A stretch of 53,951 bases of DNA, from the NCBI GenBank assembly GCA_025352565.1, contig JANXTF010000078.1:1-53951 (forward strand), in the 5' to 3' direction. Source of the stretch: Rhodospirillales bacterium (lineage in GTDB: Bacteria; Pseudomonadota; Alphaproteobacteria; Acetobacterales; Acetobacteraceae). The translations under genes were made by a program, and so were the position numbers. The notes under the pieces are model-generated. The model was not told where the DNA came from, did no database searches, and saw only the letters and a program-made list of their open reading frames with translations. Positions 8,829-17,330 of the stretch are shown piece by piece; within the stretch, counting starts at the first letter, position 1, and each line of letters starts with the position of its first letter.

Positions 8829-9974
8829 ATGGACCACGCGCCCGCCTCCCCCGAGATCGCCCACACCCATGTCGCCTTCGAGGATGGCATCGCGCTGGAG
8901 TGCGGCGTGGTCCTGAAGCGGCTGGTGGTCGCGTATCGCACCTATGGCCGGCTCAACGCCGACCGCTCCAACGCCATCCTCATCTGTCATGCGCTGACCA
9001 GCGACCAGTACGTGGCCGAAACCCACCCGCTCACCGGCCGGCCCGGCTGGTGGGAAACCGTGGTCGGACCTCGCCTGCCGGTGGATACCGACCGCTTCTT
9101 CGTGATCTGCGCCAACGTCCTGGGCGGCTGCATGGGCTCCACCGGCCCCAAGGACCCGCGCGACACCGACACGGTCGAGTCGTGGGGCATCGACTTCCCG
9201 CCGATCACGATCCGCGACATGGTCCACGCCCAGAAACGCCTGATCGACCATCTCGGCATCGGGCGGCTGTTCGCCGTTGTTGGCGGCTCCATGGGCGGGA
9301 TGCAGGTGCTGGAATGGGCCGCGACCTTTCCCGCCTCGGTGTTCGCCGCCGTGCCGATCGCGAGTGCGGCGTATCACTCGGCCCAGAACATCGCCTTCAA
9401 CGAGGTGGGACGCCAGGCGATCTTCGGCGACCCGGACTGGTTCGAGGGGCGCTATCAGGCTCATGGCGTCATCCCCGCGCGGGGCCTGGCGGTGGCGCGC
9501 ATGGTGGCGCACATCACCTATCTCAGCGAGCAGGCGCTGACCCGCAAGTTCGGCCGCAGGCTGCGCGGCGGCCAGACGCTCAGCCTGTTCGGCGACCGCT
9601 TCGAGGTGGAAAGCTACCTGCAGCACCAGGGCAGCAGCTTCGTCCTGCGCTTCGACGCGAACTCGTATCTCACCATCACCCGCGCAATGGATTATTTCGA
9701 TCTTGCCGCCGACCACGAGGGCAATCTCAGCCGCGCCTTCGCCGGCACCCCCACGCGCTTTTGCATCATCAGCTTCAGCAGCGACTGGCTGTTCCCGACC
9801 GCCGACAGCCGTGCCATCGCGCGGGCGTTGAACCGGGCGGCGGCGAATGTGAGCTTCGTGGAAATCGCTTCCGACAAGGGCCACGACGCGTTCCTGCTCG
9901 ACGAGCCGGATTTCCACCGCACGCTGGCGGGCTTCCTCGCCGGCTGCGCGGAACATGCGGGGCTGGCCGCATGA
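8829..9974 (+). CDS. metX: Homoserine O-acyltransferase (MetX)
   Basis: The 381-residue alpha/beta hydrolase-fold enzyme activates homoserine by acyl transfer for methionine synthesis. The nucleophile is Ser154 in G-G-S-M-G-G-M, and the rest of the triad is Asp319 (S-S-D-W-L-F-P) and His352 (K-G-H-D-A-F). L-T-S-D-Q near 56 and the [12 protein letters not shown] segment are typical of MetX. Sequence alone does not decide between acetyl-CoA and succinyl-CoA as donor, since MetX proteins with either use are known. The start ATG at 8829 follows the hairpin CCCGCGCGGG. The stop overlaps metW by 4 bases. Confidence 0.95.
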   Translation: MDHAPASPEIAHTHVAFEDGIALECGVVLKRLVVAYRTYGRLNADRSNAILICHALTSDQYVAETHPLTGRPGWWETVVGPRLPVDTDRFFVICANVLGGCMGSTGPKDPRDTDTVESWGIDFPPITIRDMVHAQKRLIDHLGIGRLFAVVGGSMGGMQVLEWAATFPASVFAAVPIASAAYHSAQNIAFNEVGRQAIFGDPDWFEGRYQAHGVIPARGLAVARMVAHITYLSEQALTRKFGRRLRGGQTLSLFGDRFEVESYLQHQGSSFVLRFDANSYLTITRAMDYFDLAADHEGNLSRAFAGTPTRFCIISFSSDWLFPTADSRAIARALNRAAANVSFVEIASDKGHDAFLLDEPDFHRTLAGFLAGCAEHAGLAA

Positions 9975-10618
9975 ACGGCGCGGTCGATCCGGTGCGGATG
10001 GTCGCCAAGAACATGCGGCTCGATCTGCGGCTGATCTCGGAGATGGTGACGCCGCGCGCGCGCGTGCTGGATATCGGCTGTGGCGACGGGGCGCTGATCG
10101 GGCATCTGTTCCGCACCAGGGGCTGCGACGCGCGGGGCATCGAGATCGACATGGCGGAGGTGACCCGTGCCGTCGCCCACGGCCTGCCGGTGATGCATGG
10201 CGATGCGGACAGCGACCTTTCGCAGTATCCGGACGCCGCGTTCGACTTCGTGGTGCTGTCGCGCACGCTGCAGGCCGTCGAGCGCCCCCGGGAGGTGCTG
10301 CGCCAAATGCTGCGGATCGGCGAGCACGCGATACTGAGCTTCCCCAATTTCGGCCATTGGCAGGTGCGCTGGCAATTGCTGGCCAATGGCCGGATGCCGA
10401 TGACCGGGGTGTGGGACCGGCCGTGGCACGAGACGCCCAACATCCACCCCTGCACCATCCGCGACTTCTTCGTGCTGTGCGCGGAGGAGGGCTACGCGGT
10501 CGAGCAATGGCTGGCGGTGGACGAGGCAGGCCAGAAAGCGCCATGGCGCCGCTCGGCGACGCTGGCGAATTTGTTCGGCGAGCAGGCGCTGTTTCAGTTG
10601 CGCAAGAAGGCGGCGTGA
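9971..10618 (+). CDS. metW: MetW, methionine biosynthesis partner protein
   Basis: The 215-residue product belongs to the MetW family, SAM-methyltransferase-fold proteins that pair with MetX. The SAM-binding motif V-L-D-I-G-C-G-D-G lies at residues 32-40. Family segments [20 protein letters not shown] and [11 protein letters not shown] are all present. In some bacteria MetW is needed for the acyltransferase activity of MetX; whether it is a true methyltransferase is unclear. ATGA overlap with metX and a GTGA overlap with the Nudix gene show an operon. Confidence 0.95.
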   Translation: MNGAVDPVRMVAKNMRLDLRLISEMVTPRARVLDIGCGDGALIGHLFRTRGCDARGIEIDMAEVTRAVAHGLPVMHGDADSDLSQYPDAAFDFVVLSRTLQAVERPREVLRQMLRIGEHAILSFPNFGHWQVRWQLLANGRMPMTGVWDRPWHETPNIHPCTIRDFFVLCAEEGYAVEQWLAVDEAGQKAPWRRSATLANLFGEQALFQLRKKAA

Positions 10619-11175
10619 CCGGGGGGAAGTGGCGCGTGACCGCGTCGCGCACGGTGGTGAAGGACCGCTGGATCGACCTGCGGGCCGATACCTGCGTGAC
10701 GCCGGGCGGACACGTGCTCGACCCGTTCTATGTGCTCGCCTATCCCGACTGGGTGCATGTCCTGGCGCTGACCGGCGACGACCGCATCGTCATGGTGCGG
10801 CAGTACCGCCATGCCGCCGGCGAGCATGTGCTGGAATTGCCGGGGGGTGCGATGGACCCGGCCGACGCAGACCCGTCCCAGGCCGCCGCGCGCGAGTTGG
10901 CCGAGGAGACCGCGTATACCGCCGCGTCGTTCGGCCATATCTGCTCGCAATGGCCCAACCCGGCCACGCACGCCAACAAGGTGCATTTCTACCGCGCCAT
11001 CGACCCGGCTGCGGCGGGCACGCAGAAGCTGGACGCGGGCGAGGACGGGCTGACCGTGCGGCTGGTGCCGGTGGAGGAGGTGCTGCGGGGTTTGCGGGGA
11101 GACTGGACGATGCAGTCGATGCACGTCTCGGCGATCCTGCTGGGGCTGGCCGATTGCGGGCGGATTTCGTTTTAA
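10615..11175 (+). CDS. Nudix hydrolase (ADP-ribose pyrophosphatase-like)
   Basis: The GTG at 10615 overlaps the metW stop by 4 bases and opens a 186-residue protein. The N-terminal part (S-R-T-V-V-K-D-R-W-I-D-L-R-A-D) resembles the beta-hairpin of ADP-ribose pyrophosphatases. The Nudix box runs from G77-G78 to A-R-E-L-A-E-E-T at 92-99. Its spacing is unusual: the segment between the glycines and the R-E-L motif is D/A-rich and a canonical first Glu is absent (Asp at that place). Metal-binding E97 and E98 are present. It probably cleaves a nucleoside diphosphate linked to X. The stop codon lies in the first unit of an 18-bp tandem repeat. Confidence 0.88.
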   Translation: MTGGKWRVTASRTVVKDRWIDLRADTCVTPGGHVLDPFYVLAYPDWVHVLALTGDDRIVMVRQYRHAAGEHVLELPGGAMDPADADPSQAAARELAEETAYTAASFGHICSQWPNPATHANKVHFYRAIDPAAAGTQKLDAGEDGLTVRLVPVEEVLRGLRGDWTMQSMHVSAILLGLADCGRISF

Positions 11176-11211
11176 GGCCGGATTTCGTTTTAGGGCCGGG
11201 ATTCGTTTTAG
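11158..11211 (+). repeat. Three 18-bp tandem repeats across the Nudix stop codon
   Basis: Units at 11158-11175, 11176-11193 and 11194-11211 share GGCCGGATTTCGTTTTAG with one to two changes. The first unit encodes the last residues G-R-I-S-F and the TAA stop; later units keep an in-frame TAG. The array looks like a recent slippage duplication that spares the reading frame end. Confidence 0.85.
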
Positions 11212-11221
11212 GGCTTACCGG

Positions 11222-12094
11222 TCATCGCTTGTCGAGTTCTCCTGCCAGCCTCGCGATCTCGGCGAACATCGCCTGCCATTCCGGGTTCATCGCGCGATAG
11301 GCCGCGTCGTTGACCTGGGTGTGGTAGCCCGCATGCACCAGCCGCAGGCGGGTGCCCTTGGCGGCGTCGGCCAGGGTCCAGCTCACTATGGTGGTCATGG
11401 CGATCCCGTTGCGCATCACCGCGTCTCCGCTGGCGATCCAGCGGTAGGAGAGGCGGTGATGGCCTTCGACCTCCAGCACCTCGCACCGTATCACCCCGTC
11501 CCAGTTGCCGAGGGCGGAGGCCTGAAAGCTGAAGCGGTGGCCGGCGACGGGCGCGAAATCGTTCGGCAGCAGCCAGCGCGCGATCAGCGCCGGACGGGTC
11601 AGCACCGCCCAAATGGCCTCGCGCCGCTGCAACAGGTCGGCCTCGACCGAGACCTCACTGATTTCGGAATGCGCGACCGCCTGTGGCAGCATTTGTGCCG
11701 TGCCCCATGCCGCGCCCACCGACGTCGCGCCCGCCGACGTCGCGCCATGGCACGCCACCACGCGCCGCGCCTGGCCCGCGGGGTCCAACTCCACCAGATT
11801 GCACGCGACGTCGCCGGTCTCGCGGCGGTAGAGAACACACATCGCATCCACGCCGAGCATCACATCAAGCAGGGTGAAGTGCGGCCGCGCCAGTTCCAGC
11901 ACGCGGGCGAAATTCTCCCGCAGCCGGGTGCGGCCATGCAACCAGCCATCCGCGACACCCCAGCGCGCGATAACGTTGGGGGAGCGGAACGCCACGTCCT
12001 CGGAGTAGTGCGCCATGATGGCGTCGAGGTCGCGCCGGTTCCAGGCCTCGCACCAATTGGCCGCCATCAGGCGCGCGGTCTCCAAGGTCAGCAT
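11222..12094 (-). CDS. SnoaL-like (NTF2 fold) domain fused to an SRPBCC/AHSA1 domain
   Basis: The 290-residue protein joins two small-molecule-binding folds. Residues about 1-115 match SnoaL/NTF2-like proteins (A-A-N-W-C-E-A-W-N-R-R-D-L-D-A-I-M-A-H-Y, then F-R-S-P). Residues about 150-285 match SRPBCC/activator of Hsp90-like proteins (R-E-A-I-W-A-V-L-T-R-P-A-L-I-A-R-W-L-L, then T-R-L-R-L-V-H-A-G-Y). The linker (about 118-130) contains a 15-bp in-frame tandem duplication at 11711-11740, giving an A-T-S-A-G/A-T-S-V-G pair. AAAGG lies before the ATG at 12094. Each fold binds hydrophobic ligands or acts as an isomerase in other families, but no function can be fixed. It converges on the Nudix gene. 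Confidence 0.85.
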   Translation of the reverse strand: MLTLETARLMAANWCEAWNRRDLDAIMAHYSEDVAFRSPNVIARWGVADGWLHGRTRLRENFARVLELARPHFTLLDVMLGVDAMCVLYRRETGDVACNLVELDPAGQARRVVACHGATSAGATSVGAAWGTAQMLPQAVAHSEISEVSVEADLLQRREAIWAVLTRPALIARWLLPNDFAPVAGHRFSFQASALGNWDGVIRCEVLEVEGHHRLSYRWIASGDAVMRNGIAMTTIVSWTLADAAKGTRLRLVHAGYHTQVNDAAYRAMNPEWQAMFAEIARLAGELDKR

Positions 12095-12234
12095 CGGGCA
12101 GCCTTTCAAAAAGCCGTGCGGAAGCCCAACGGCGGATCCTGACGATAGTTCTCGGACGGCCGTCCCGATCTTCACGAAGTCGTTAGACCGGCTGCGGGAA
12201 CGCGGCGGCTGGGTCAGCCTTTGTGGCCGTGCCG

Positions 12235-12528
12235 TCAGGCCTGCCCGCCGGCGTGGCTGGCGGCCGACGCGGTACGGCGCGAGATGATGGCCGCGCTGCG
12301 ATGCGACGGCGGCACCTGGCGGCGGGCAACCGTGTCCACGACATGCGCGCGGTGAACATGCGGCGTGGCGGCCTTCGCCAGCGCGAGGCGCGTGGCGGCG
12401 TGGTGTCGGGGATTCGGGGTGGCGGCCTCGGCGGCGCCGGACAGGAGGGCTGGTGCCACGGCGAGGGTGCCGAGCAGACAAATTCGCAACAGGTTCACGG
12501 CGGGGCTCCAACGCAAGGGTATTGACAT
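12235..12528 (-). CDS. Small exported basic, His/Ala-rich protein
   Basis: The ATG at 12526-12528 opens a 97-residue protein with a clear Sec signal peptide: two arginines early, then a hydrophobic core N-L-L-R-I-C-L-L-G-T-L-A-V-A-P-A-L-L, and a likely cut after A-E-A (about residue 35). The mature part is rich in His, Arg, Ala and Thr (H-H-A-A-T-R-L-A-L-A-K, H-V-H-R-A-H-V-V-D, V-P-P-S-H-R-S) and has no cysteine. It may be a small periplasmic protein of low complexity. Nothing shows its role. A 140-bp gap follows it before the SnoaL-SRPBCC gene. Confidence 0.65.
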   Translation of the reverse strand: MSIPLRWSPAVNLLRICLLGTLAVAPALLSGAAEAATPNPRHHAATRLALAKAATPHVHRAHVVDTVARRQVPPSHRSAAIISRRTASAASHAGGQA

Positions 12529-12599
12529 GAGACACCAGCCGATCTGGCTAGGGTGTTGTTTATGATTGATACCCTGGCTGAGTGATTGCAAGTGCAAAG

Positions 12600-13007
12600 C
12601 TACAGCAGCGACAAACGCCGAAGCTCGTGTTGCATTTTTGCCGGCAGTTCGGCCACATCCGATCCAGCCAATGATGCGAGGTCGGCGGGGGCATCGGCTT
12701 CGCTGAGGTAGCGCCAGCCCTGGAAGGCTTTCACCGGCCGCCCGGCGACGGCGACGAGGTCGGGATGCAGCACCAGGGCTGCGCAGGCGGAGCCGTCCTC
12801 GCGGATGTCGGGCGTGATGTCGAGGATGGTCTGGCGGACCATGACCACCCCGGCGACCACCCAATACATCGAACCGCCGGGGACGATCTCGGCGGCGCGG
12901 CGCGGGAAATTGCGGGTGAGATGGCGCAGCGGCGGATCGCTGGCCGCGCGCTGGGTTTGCCAGGCGCGCATCTGGCCCACGTCGCGCGCGCCGACCGCAA
13001 GTTTCAT
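12600..13007 (-). CDS. DUF1489 family protein
   Basis: The 135-residue product carries the features of the DUF1489 family of alphaproteobacteria: K-L-A-V-G-A-R-D at the start, R-N-F-P-R-R-A-A-E-I-V-P-G-G-S-M-Y-W-V near 33-50, V-R-Q-T-I-L-D-I and K-A-F-Q-G-W-R-Y-L near 95. The family has no established function. The start ATG at 13005-13007 overlaps the stop of the MFS gene by 4 bases, and that gene overlaps the GNAT gene by 4, so all three form one operon read from 14646 downward. Confidence 0.88.
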   Translation of the reverse strand: MKLAVGARDVGQMRAWQTQRAASDPPLRHLTRNFPRRAAEIVPGGSMYWVVAGVVMVRQTILDITPDIREDGSACAALVLHPDLVAVAGRPVKAFQGWRYLSEADAPADLASLAGSDVAELPAKMQHELRRLSLL

Positions 13008-14188
13008 GATGTGGAGGATGATGCGGGCTTTCGTGCGTGAAGGTGGCGATGCAGGAAATAGGACGGGATGGCGAGCGCCGACAGGGCGCCGGCGCAGAGA
13101 AAGGCGCCGCGTGGGTCGCCCAGGTAATCCGCCACCTTGCCGCAGAGCGTGGGGATGAAGGCGCCGCCGACGTAATAGGTGGTGTAGAACAATCCCATGC
13201 CGACGGCGCGGTGCTCGGGGCGGGCGGACAGCGCTCCCTTCGCGAACATGATGCCGGCATGGACTGAGGCAAGCGTGCCGAACAAGGTGCCCCAGATCAG
13301 CGGCCAGTCGAGCAATCCCATGCCCATCACGGCCAGCACATTGAGGCCCGCGCCGAACAGGAACATGCGGTCGGCGCCGAACCGGCCGGCGAGGAAGCTG
13401 CCGAGCAGGATCGCGGGCAGATTGCCCCAGGTGGCGATCGAGATGACGATATCGGCGATCCAGGGCGGATGGCCATGGGCGGCGAGGTAGGTCGGCATGA
13501 AGGCGAGGAAGTTGAAGTAGCCGGCGTTGTAGAAGGTCCAGACCAGGCCCGCGACCAGCACCAGCCTGCATTCGTGCCGGCTGGGCAGGGAGAGGGGACG
13601 GTTGCTGCCGTAGGAGGGCCGGCCCCAGGCCAGAACCAGCCAGATGGCGGCGGCGGCAGCCACCAGGGCGCCCGCCAGGAACGGGCTGGGCCAGCCATAG
13701 GCGTGGGAGAGGCGGGCATGGCTGATCTGGCCCAGGCCGATGCCGATGGGGAAGGCGCCGACGCCGAGTCCCATGGCGAGCATGAAGGCACGGCCCTCGA
13801 AGCGGTCGGCGATCACCTTGCCCTGGAGCACGGTGAGCGCCACGGCGCCGGCACCCGCGACGAAGCGGCCGGCGCCCAGGCCGAACGGGCCGGAGGAGAG
13901 GGCGGAAAGCAGGCTGCCGGCGGCCATCAGGCCGAGACCGGTGGCGATCACATTGCGGTCGCCGAAACGCTGGGCGAGGAAGCCGCAGGGGACCGCGGTG
14001 GCGATGCCGAGCGCCATATAGATGCCGATGAGGGTGCCGAGCACGGCGAGGCTGATGCCGAAGGCGGCCAGCAGGTCGGGGCCGATGCTGGCGACCGTCT
14101 GGATCTGGTAGCCGAGGGCGATGCGGGAGAGCGTGATGGCGCCGAGCAGGGCGAGGCTGTCGCGGGCGGTTTTGCTTGCCTGGGTCAC
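13004..14188 (-). CDS. Major facilitator superfamily transporter
   Basis: The GTG at 14186-14188 overlaps the GNAT stop (GTGA) and opens a 394-residue protein with about 12 hydrophobic segments. The loop between helices 2 and 3 reads G-F-L-A-Q-R-F-G-D-R, the usual MFS motif A, and a related G-S-F-L-A-G-R-F-G-A-D-R occurs in the second half. It resembles the CynX/NimT-like or generic drug/anion MFS groups, but the substrate cannot be told. An internal M-A-L or later start is unlikely because homology begins close to the GTG. Confidence 0.9.
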   Translation of the reverse strand: MTQASKTARDSLALLGAITLSRIALGYQIQTVASIGPDLLAAFGISLAVLGTLIGIYMALGIATAVPCGFLAQRFGDRNVIATGLGLMAAGSLLSALSSGPFGLGAGRFVAGAGAVALTVLQGKVIADRFEGRAFMLAMGLGVGAFPIGIGLGQISHARLSHAYGWPSPFLAGALVAAAAAIWLVLAWGRPSYGSNRPLSLPSRHECRLVLVAGLVWTFYNAGYFNFLAFMPTYLAAHGHPPWIADIVISIATWGNLPAILLGSFLAGRFGADRMFLFGAGLNVLAVMGMGLLDWPLIWGTLFGTLASVHAGIMFAKGALSARPEHRAVGMGLFYTTYYVGGAFIPTLCGKVADYLGDPRGAFLCAGALSALAIPSYFLHRHLHARKPASSSTS

Positions 14189-14646
14189 GCGAGGGGCTTG
14201 GCCATGTCGATGGAGGTGGGCTGGTCGAATCCTTCGTGGCAGCTGCGGCCGATCTCGTGGAATCCGAGCGAGGCGAACAGGCGATGATTGGCGGTGAGTT
14301 CGACGCGCACGCCGAGCAGCAGGCGATCGAGCCCGCGGGCGCGCGCCTCGGCCTCGGCGGCGGCGAGCAGGCGTTTCGCGACGCCCTGGCCACGCGCCTG
14401 GGGGGCGACGGCGAGGCGGCCGACATACAGGGTGTGGGACGCGCGCTCGGTCCAGAGCAGGAGGCCGACAAGGGCGCCGCCGGCCTCGTGGCAGATACCG
14501 CCCTGGGACGCGATGTGGGCGGCGACCGACTCGGTGGTTTCCCCGGCGGCCGATGACGGGGGCGTCACGGGGAGGCCGGTGAAGCAGGCGCGGATGAGGG
14601 CGGCGGCCGCGGGCGCGTCGGCGGCGCGGAGAGGGCGTGGGTTCAT
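14185..14646 (-). CDS. GNAT family N-acetyltransferase
   Basis: The 153-residue protein has the acetyl-CoA-binding core of GNAT enzymes: Y-V-G-R-L-A-V-A-P-Q-A-R-G-Q-G-V-A-K-R-L-L at about 73-93, followed by L-G-V-R-V-E-L-T-A-N-H-R-L-F-A-S-L-G-F-H-E. The R-x-x-G-x-G/A motif is intact. The substrate is unknown. It is the first gene of the GNAT-MFS-DUF1489 operon and diverges from hslO with 48 bases between the starts. Confidence 0.9.
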   Translation of the reverse strand: MNPRPLRAADAPAAAALIRACFTGLPVTPPSSAAGETTESVAAHIASQGGICHEAGGALVGLLLWTERASHTLYVGRLAVAPQARGQGVAKRLLAAAEAEARARGLDRLLLGVRVELTANHRLFASLGFHEIGRSCHEGFDQPTSIDMAKPLA

Positions 14647-14694
14647 GGCGGGCGGACCGTAGCCGCGCGCGGGCGGCGTGACTATCTTGGGACC

Positions 14695-15678
14695 ATGTCC
14701 GACACACCCACCTTTCTTGCCCCGGCCTTTCTCGACACCGGCCGCCCCGACGTCCCCGCGACGGTGGTGCCGCGCGGCGTGATGCCGTTCCACATTCCCG
14801 GCCGCCCGGTGCGGGGGCGGCTGGTGCGGCTCGGGCCGCTCGCCGACGCGCTGCTGACGCGCCACGACCATGGGCCGGCGGTGACGCGGCTGGTCGGCGA
14901 GGCGCTGGCGCTGGTGGCGGCGCTGGCGACGGCGCTGAAGTTTCGCGGCTCGTTCAGCCTGCAGGCCAAGGGCGATGGGCCGGTCACGATGCTGCTGGCC
15001 GACTGCACCGAGAGTGGGGCGGTGCGCGGCTACGCCCAGACCGATGCTGAACGGCTGGCGGCATTGCTGGCGGACGATCCGGAGCCGGGCGCGCGCGCAT
15101 TGCTGGGGGACGGCTATCTGGCGTTCACGGTCGATCAGGGCCCGGACACCGAGCGCCATCAGGGGATCGTGTCCATCGAGGGCGACAGCCTGGGCGAGAT
15201 GGCGCTGCACTACTTCGCCACCAGCGAGCAGTTGCGCTGCGAATTGCGGCTGGCCTGCGCGCGAACCGAGGCGGGATGGCGCGCAGGCGCGCTGGTGCTT
15301 GAGCGCGTGGCGGACGAGGGCGGCGTGGACCCTGATCTGGATGACGAGTCGCTGGAGGAGGCGTGGCGCACCGCGAGCATTCTGGCATCCACGCTCAAGG
15401 TGTCCGAACTGCTGGACGACGCGCTCGCGCCGGAACAGTTGCTCTACCGGCTGTTTCACACCGAAGGCGTAGTGGCGGATATGGGCCGGGCGCTGGCCTA
15501 TGGCTGCCGTTGCTCGCGCCAGCGCCTGTCCGGCATATTGGAGGGGTTCAGCGCGGATGACCTCGACCACATGGCGATCGAGGGCGAAATCGTGATGAAC
15601 TGCGAATTCTGCAATCTGGGCTTCCGGTTCCCGCGCGAGACGGTGCGGGGCCAGGACGACGAAGGGATATCCGCATGA
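14695..15678 (+). CDS. hslO: Hsp33 redox-regulated chaperone
   Basis: The 327-residue protein matches Hsp33, a cytosolic holdase activated by oxidation. The zinc-binding cysteines are in place: C271 and C273 (C-R-C) and C303 and C306 (C-E-F-C). The family segment G-A-V-R-G-Y-A lies at about residue 107, and F-S-L-Q-A-K-G-D-G-P near 88 is also typical. The C-terminal redox switch is therefore complete. The stop overlaps the next gene by 4 bases (ATGA), so a lipoprotein is co-translated with it. Confidence 0.95.
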   Translation: MSDTPTFLAPAFLDTGRPDVPATVVPRGVMPFHIPGRPVRGRLVRLGPLADALLTRHDHGPAVTRLVGEALALVAALATALKFRGSFSLQAKGDGPVTMLLADCTESGAVRGYAQTDAERLAALLADDPEPGARALLGDGYLAFTVDQGPDTERHQGIVSIEGDSLGEMALHYFATSEQLRCELRLACARTEAGWRAGALVLERVADEGGVDPDLDDESLEEAWRTASILASTLKVSELLDDALAPEQLLYRLFHTEGVVADMGRALAYGCRCSRQRLSGILEGFSADDLDHMAIEGEIVMNCEFCNLGFRFPRETVRGQDDEGISA

Positions 15679-16298
15679 TGCGCGTGTCGCGCCGGAAGCT
15701 GCTGCTGTCCCTGCCTCCGGCCCTGCCTCTGATCCTGCCCTTGGCGCTGGCGGCGTGCGCGACGGAAACGGTGGTGGTGCAGACCAGCTTCGAGCCGCTC
15801 AACTTCGACTATCTGGCGAAGCTGCGGATGAGCGTGGGCAGCATCGACATCGATGACGGCTGGCGGCCGGGGCCGGGCTCGCGCGACGTGGGGTATCTGT
15901 CGCCGGTGGTGCCGGTGGTGGCGCTGCGCCAGATGGCGGAGCAGCGGCTGCTGCCGGGGGGCACCACGGGACGCGGCGTGTTCGTGATCGATCAGGCGTC
16001 GCTGGTGGCGGCCCAGGGGAATTTCACCGGAATTTTCGCGGTGCATCTCGATGTGCTCGACGAGGCCGGCAACCGGGCGGGCTATGCGGAGGCGCGGGTG
16101 GCGCGCAGTGCGACGGCCCATGACGAGACCCCGGCGCGGATGCGGGCGGGGCTGTATCAGCTGACCCGGCAGCTCATGGGGGACATGAACGTGGAACTGG
16201 AGTTCCAGGTCCGCCGATCGTTGAAGGGATATCTGCAGGCGACCTCCACGGCCCCGGTGCCGGGGCGCGTGGAGACGCAGGATCTGCCGCCGCTGTAG
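15675..16298 (+). CDS. Conserved lipoprotein of unknown function
   Basis: The 207-residue product begins with two arginines and a hydrophobic stretch ending L-A-L-A-A-C, a lipobox with Cys28. The mature part contains S-F-E-P-L-N-F-D-Y-L-A-K-L-R-M-S-V-G-S-I and R-A-G-L-Y-Q-L-T-R-Q-L-M-G-D-M-N-V-E-L-E-F-Q-V. It is probably anchored in the outer membrane. No known domain is recognised. Two neighbouring ATGs (15675 and 15678) could start it; the first gives the ATGA overlap with hslO. It converges on the Tim44-like gene with 4 bases between the stops. Confidence 0.82.
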   Translation: MMRVSRRKLLLSLPPALPLILPLALAACATETVVVQTSFEPLNFDYLAKLRMSVGSIDIDDGWRPGPGSRDVGYLSPVVPVVALRQMAEQRLLPGGTTGRGVFVIDQASLVAAQGNFTGIFAVHLDVLDEAGNRAGYAEARVARSATAHDETPARMRAGLYQLTRQLMGDMNVELEFQVRRSLKGYLQATSTAPVPGRVETQDLPPL

Positions 16299-16302
16299 CG
16301 GT

Positions 16303-17265
16303 TCAGCGCGTCTGCTGGATGGCCGACAAAAGCCAGCTGCCGCGGACGGCACGCACGAAGGTCCAGATCTCGGTGGCCGACGCGCGCTCGTTGGCGCTGC
16401 CATCGACCACGCGGTTGGCGCCGTCGACGGTCACGTCGATCATGGAGAAGCGCATCGCGACCGTGGCGTATTCGCGGCCCTGCTCGGCCCAGGACTGGCT
16501 CAGGTCGCCCTGGTCGAGGTTGACCGAGGTGACGGTGTTGCGCACGCCCCGGCTGGCCTGCTCGGAAAGCTGGTCGGAGAAGTAGCTGACCATCTCGGGC
16601 GTGGCGATGCGCTGGAGGGTGGCGAGGTCGTGATTGGACCACGCGGCCTGGACCGCTTTCAGCAGCTGCTCGAAGGCCTGGAAATCGGCCGGCGTGATGT
16701 TGATCGGCGCGGGTCGCGGGCCGCCGCCGCCACTCGGCATGGGGCCGGCGGCGTTGCGGGCGAACAGCCCGCCAGCGTTCCCGCCCGGAGCGTTTGCGCC
16801 GGCACCGGCCAAAGCCGGGCGGCGGGAGGCGATCAAGCCCCAGACGAAGCGCACGATGAAGAACAGCAGCACCAGCTGGATGAGGAGGCCGAACACGCTG
16901 CCGATGCCGGAGAAGCCGCCGAACATGCCGTGGCCGAACAGCATGCCGCCGATGCCGGCGCCGATCAGGCCGCCCATGATGCCGGACATGAAGCCCGAAC
17001 GCGCCCCGAAGGCCGGCGCCGCGGCACCGCCGTAGCCAGGCGAGACGGAACTCGGCGCCTGCTGCGGCGTCATGCTGCGCTCCATCGGGGCGGCGGCGTA
17101 TGGCGCGGTGCGGGTGGCGGGCGGCGCCGAATACGTCATGCTGCCACGGCTGCCCACGGAGCTGCCGCCGCCGGCGCGGGCAAAGGCCAGACCCGGCGCC
17201 AAGGCGAGGGCGGCGACGGCGAAAGCGGTGACGAGGTACCCGGTGCGACGCATTTGGCGGTCCAC
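16303..17265 (-). CDS. Tim44-like domain membrane protein
   Basis: The 320-residue protein has a cleavable or anchoring N-terminal hydrophobic segment (V-T-A-F-A-V-A-A-L-A-L-A-P-G-L-A-F-A-R-A). A low-complexity S/A/P/G-rich part follows to about 85. A glycine-rich membrane region (G-G-L-I-G-A-G-I-G-G-M-L-F-G) and a second helix (L-L-I-Q-L-V-L-L-F-F-I-V-R-F-V-W-G-L-I) come next. The C-terminal Tim44-like domain (about 190-320) has L-L-K-A-V-Q-A-A-W-S-N-H-D-L-A-T-L and W-T-F-V-R. In bacteria such proteins are membrane proteins of uncertain role. A TATATA at 17287-17292 lies 22 bases before the ATG. Confidence 0.88.
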   Translation of the reverse strand: MDRQMRRTGYLVTAFAVAALALAPGLAFARAGGGSSVGSRGSMTYSAPPATRTAPYAAAPMERSMTPQQAPSSVSPGYGGAAAPAFGARSGFMSGIMGGLIGAGIGGMLFGHGMFGGFSGIGSVFGLLIQLVLLFFIVRFVWGLIASRRPALAGAGANAPGGNAGGLFARNAAGPMPSGGGGPRPAPINITPADFQAFEQLLKAVQAAWSNHDLATLQRIATPEMVSYFSDQLSEQASRGVRNTVTSVNLDQGDLSQSWAEQGREYATVAMRFSMIDVTVDGANRVVDGSANERASATEIWTFVRAVRGSWLLSAIQQTR

Positions 17266-17330
17266 TTTCAGGAACAGATTGCCATCTATATAGGCACGCG
17301 GTCGTGATTGCGCGAGGGGGTGGTTTGCGA

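Noticed and set aside
11711-11740. Short repeats as a possible CRISPR-like array.
   Set aside because: These are contiguous 15-bp tandem copies inside a coding linker with no spacers; no CRISPR array was seen anywhere in the window.
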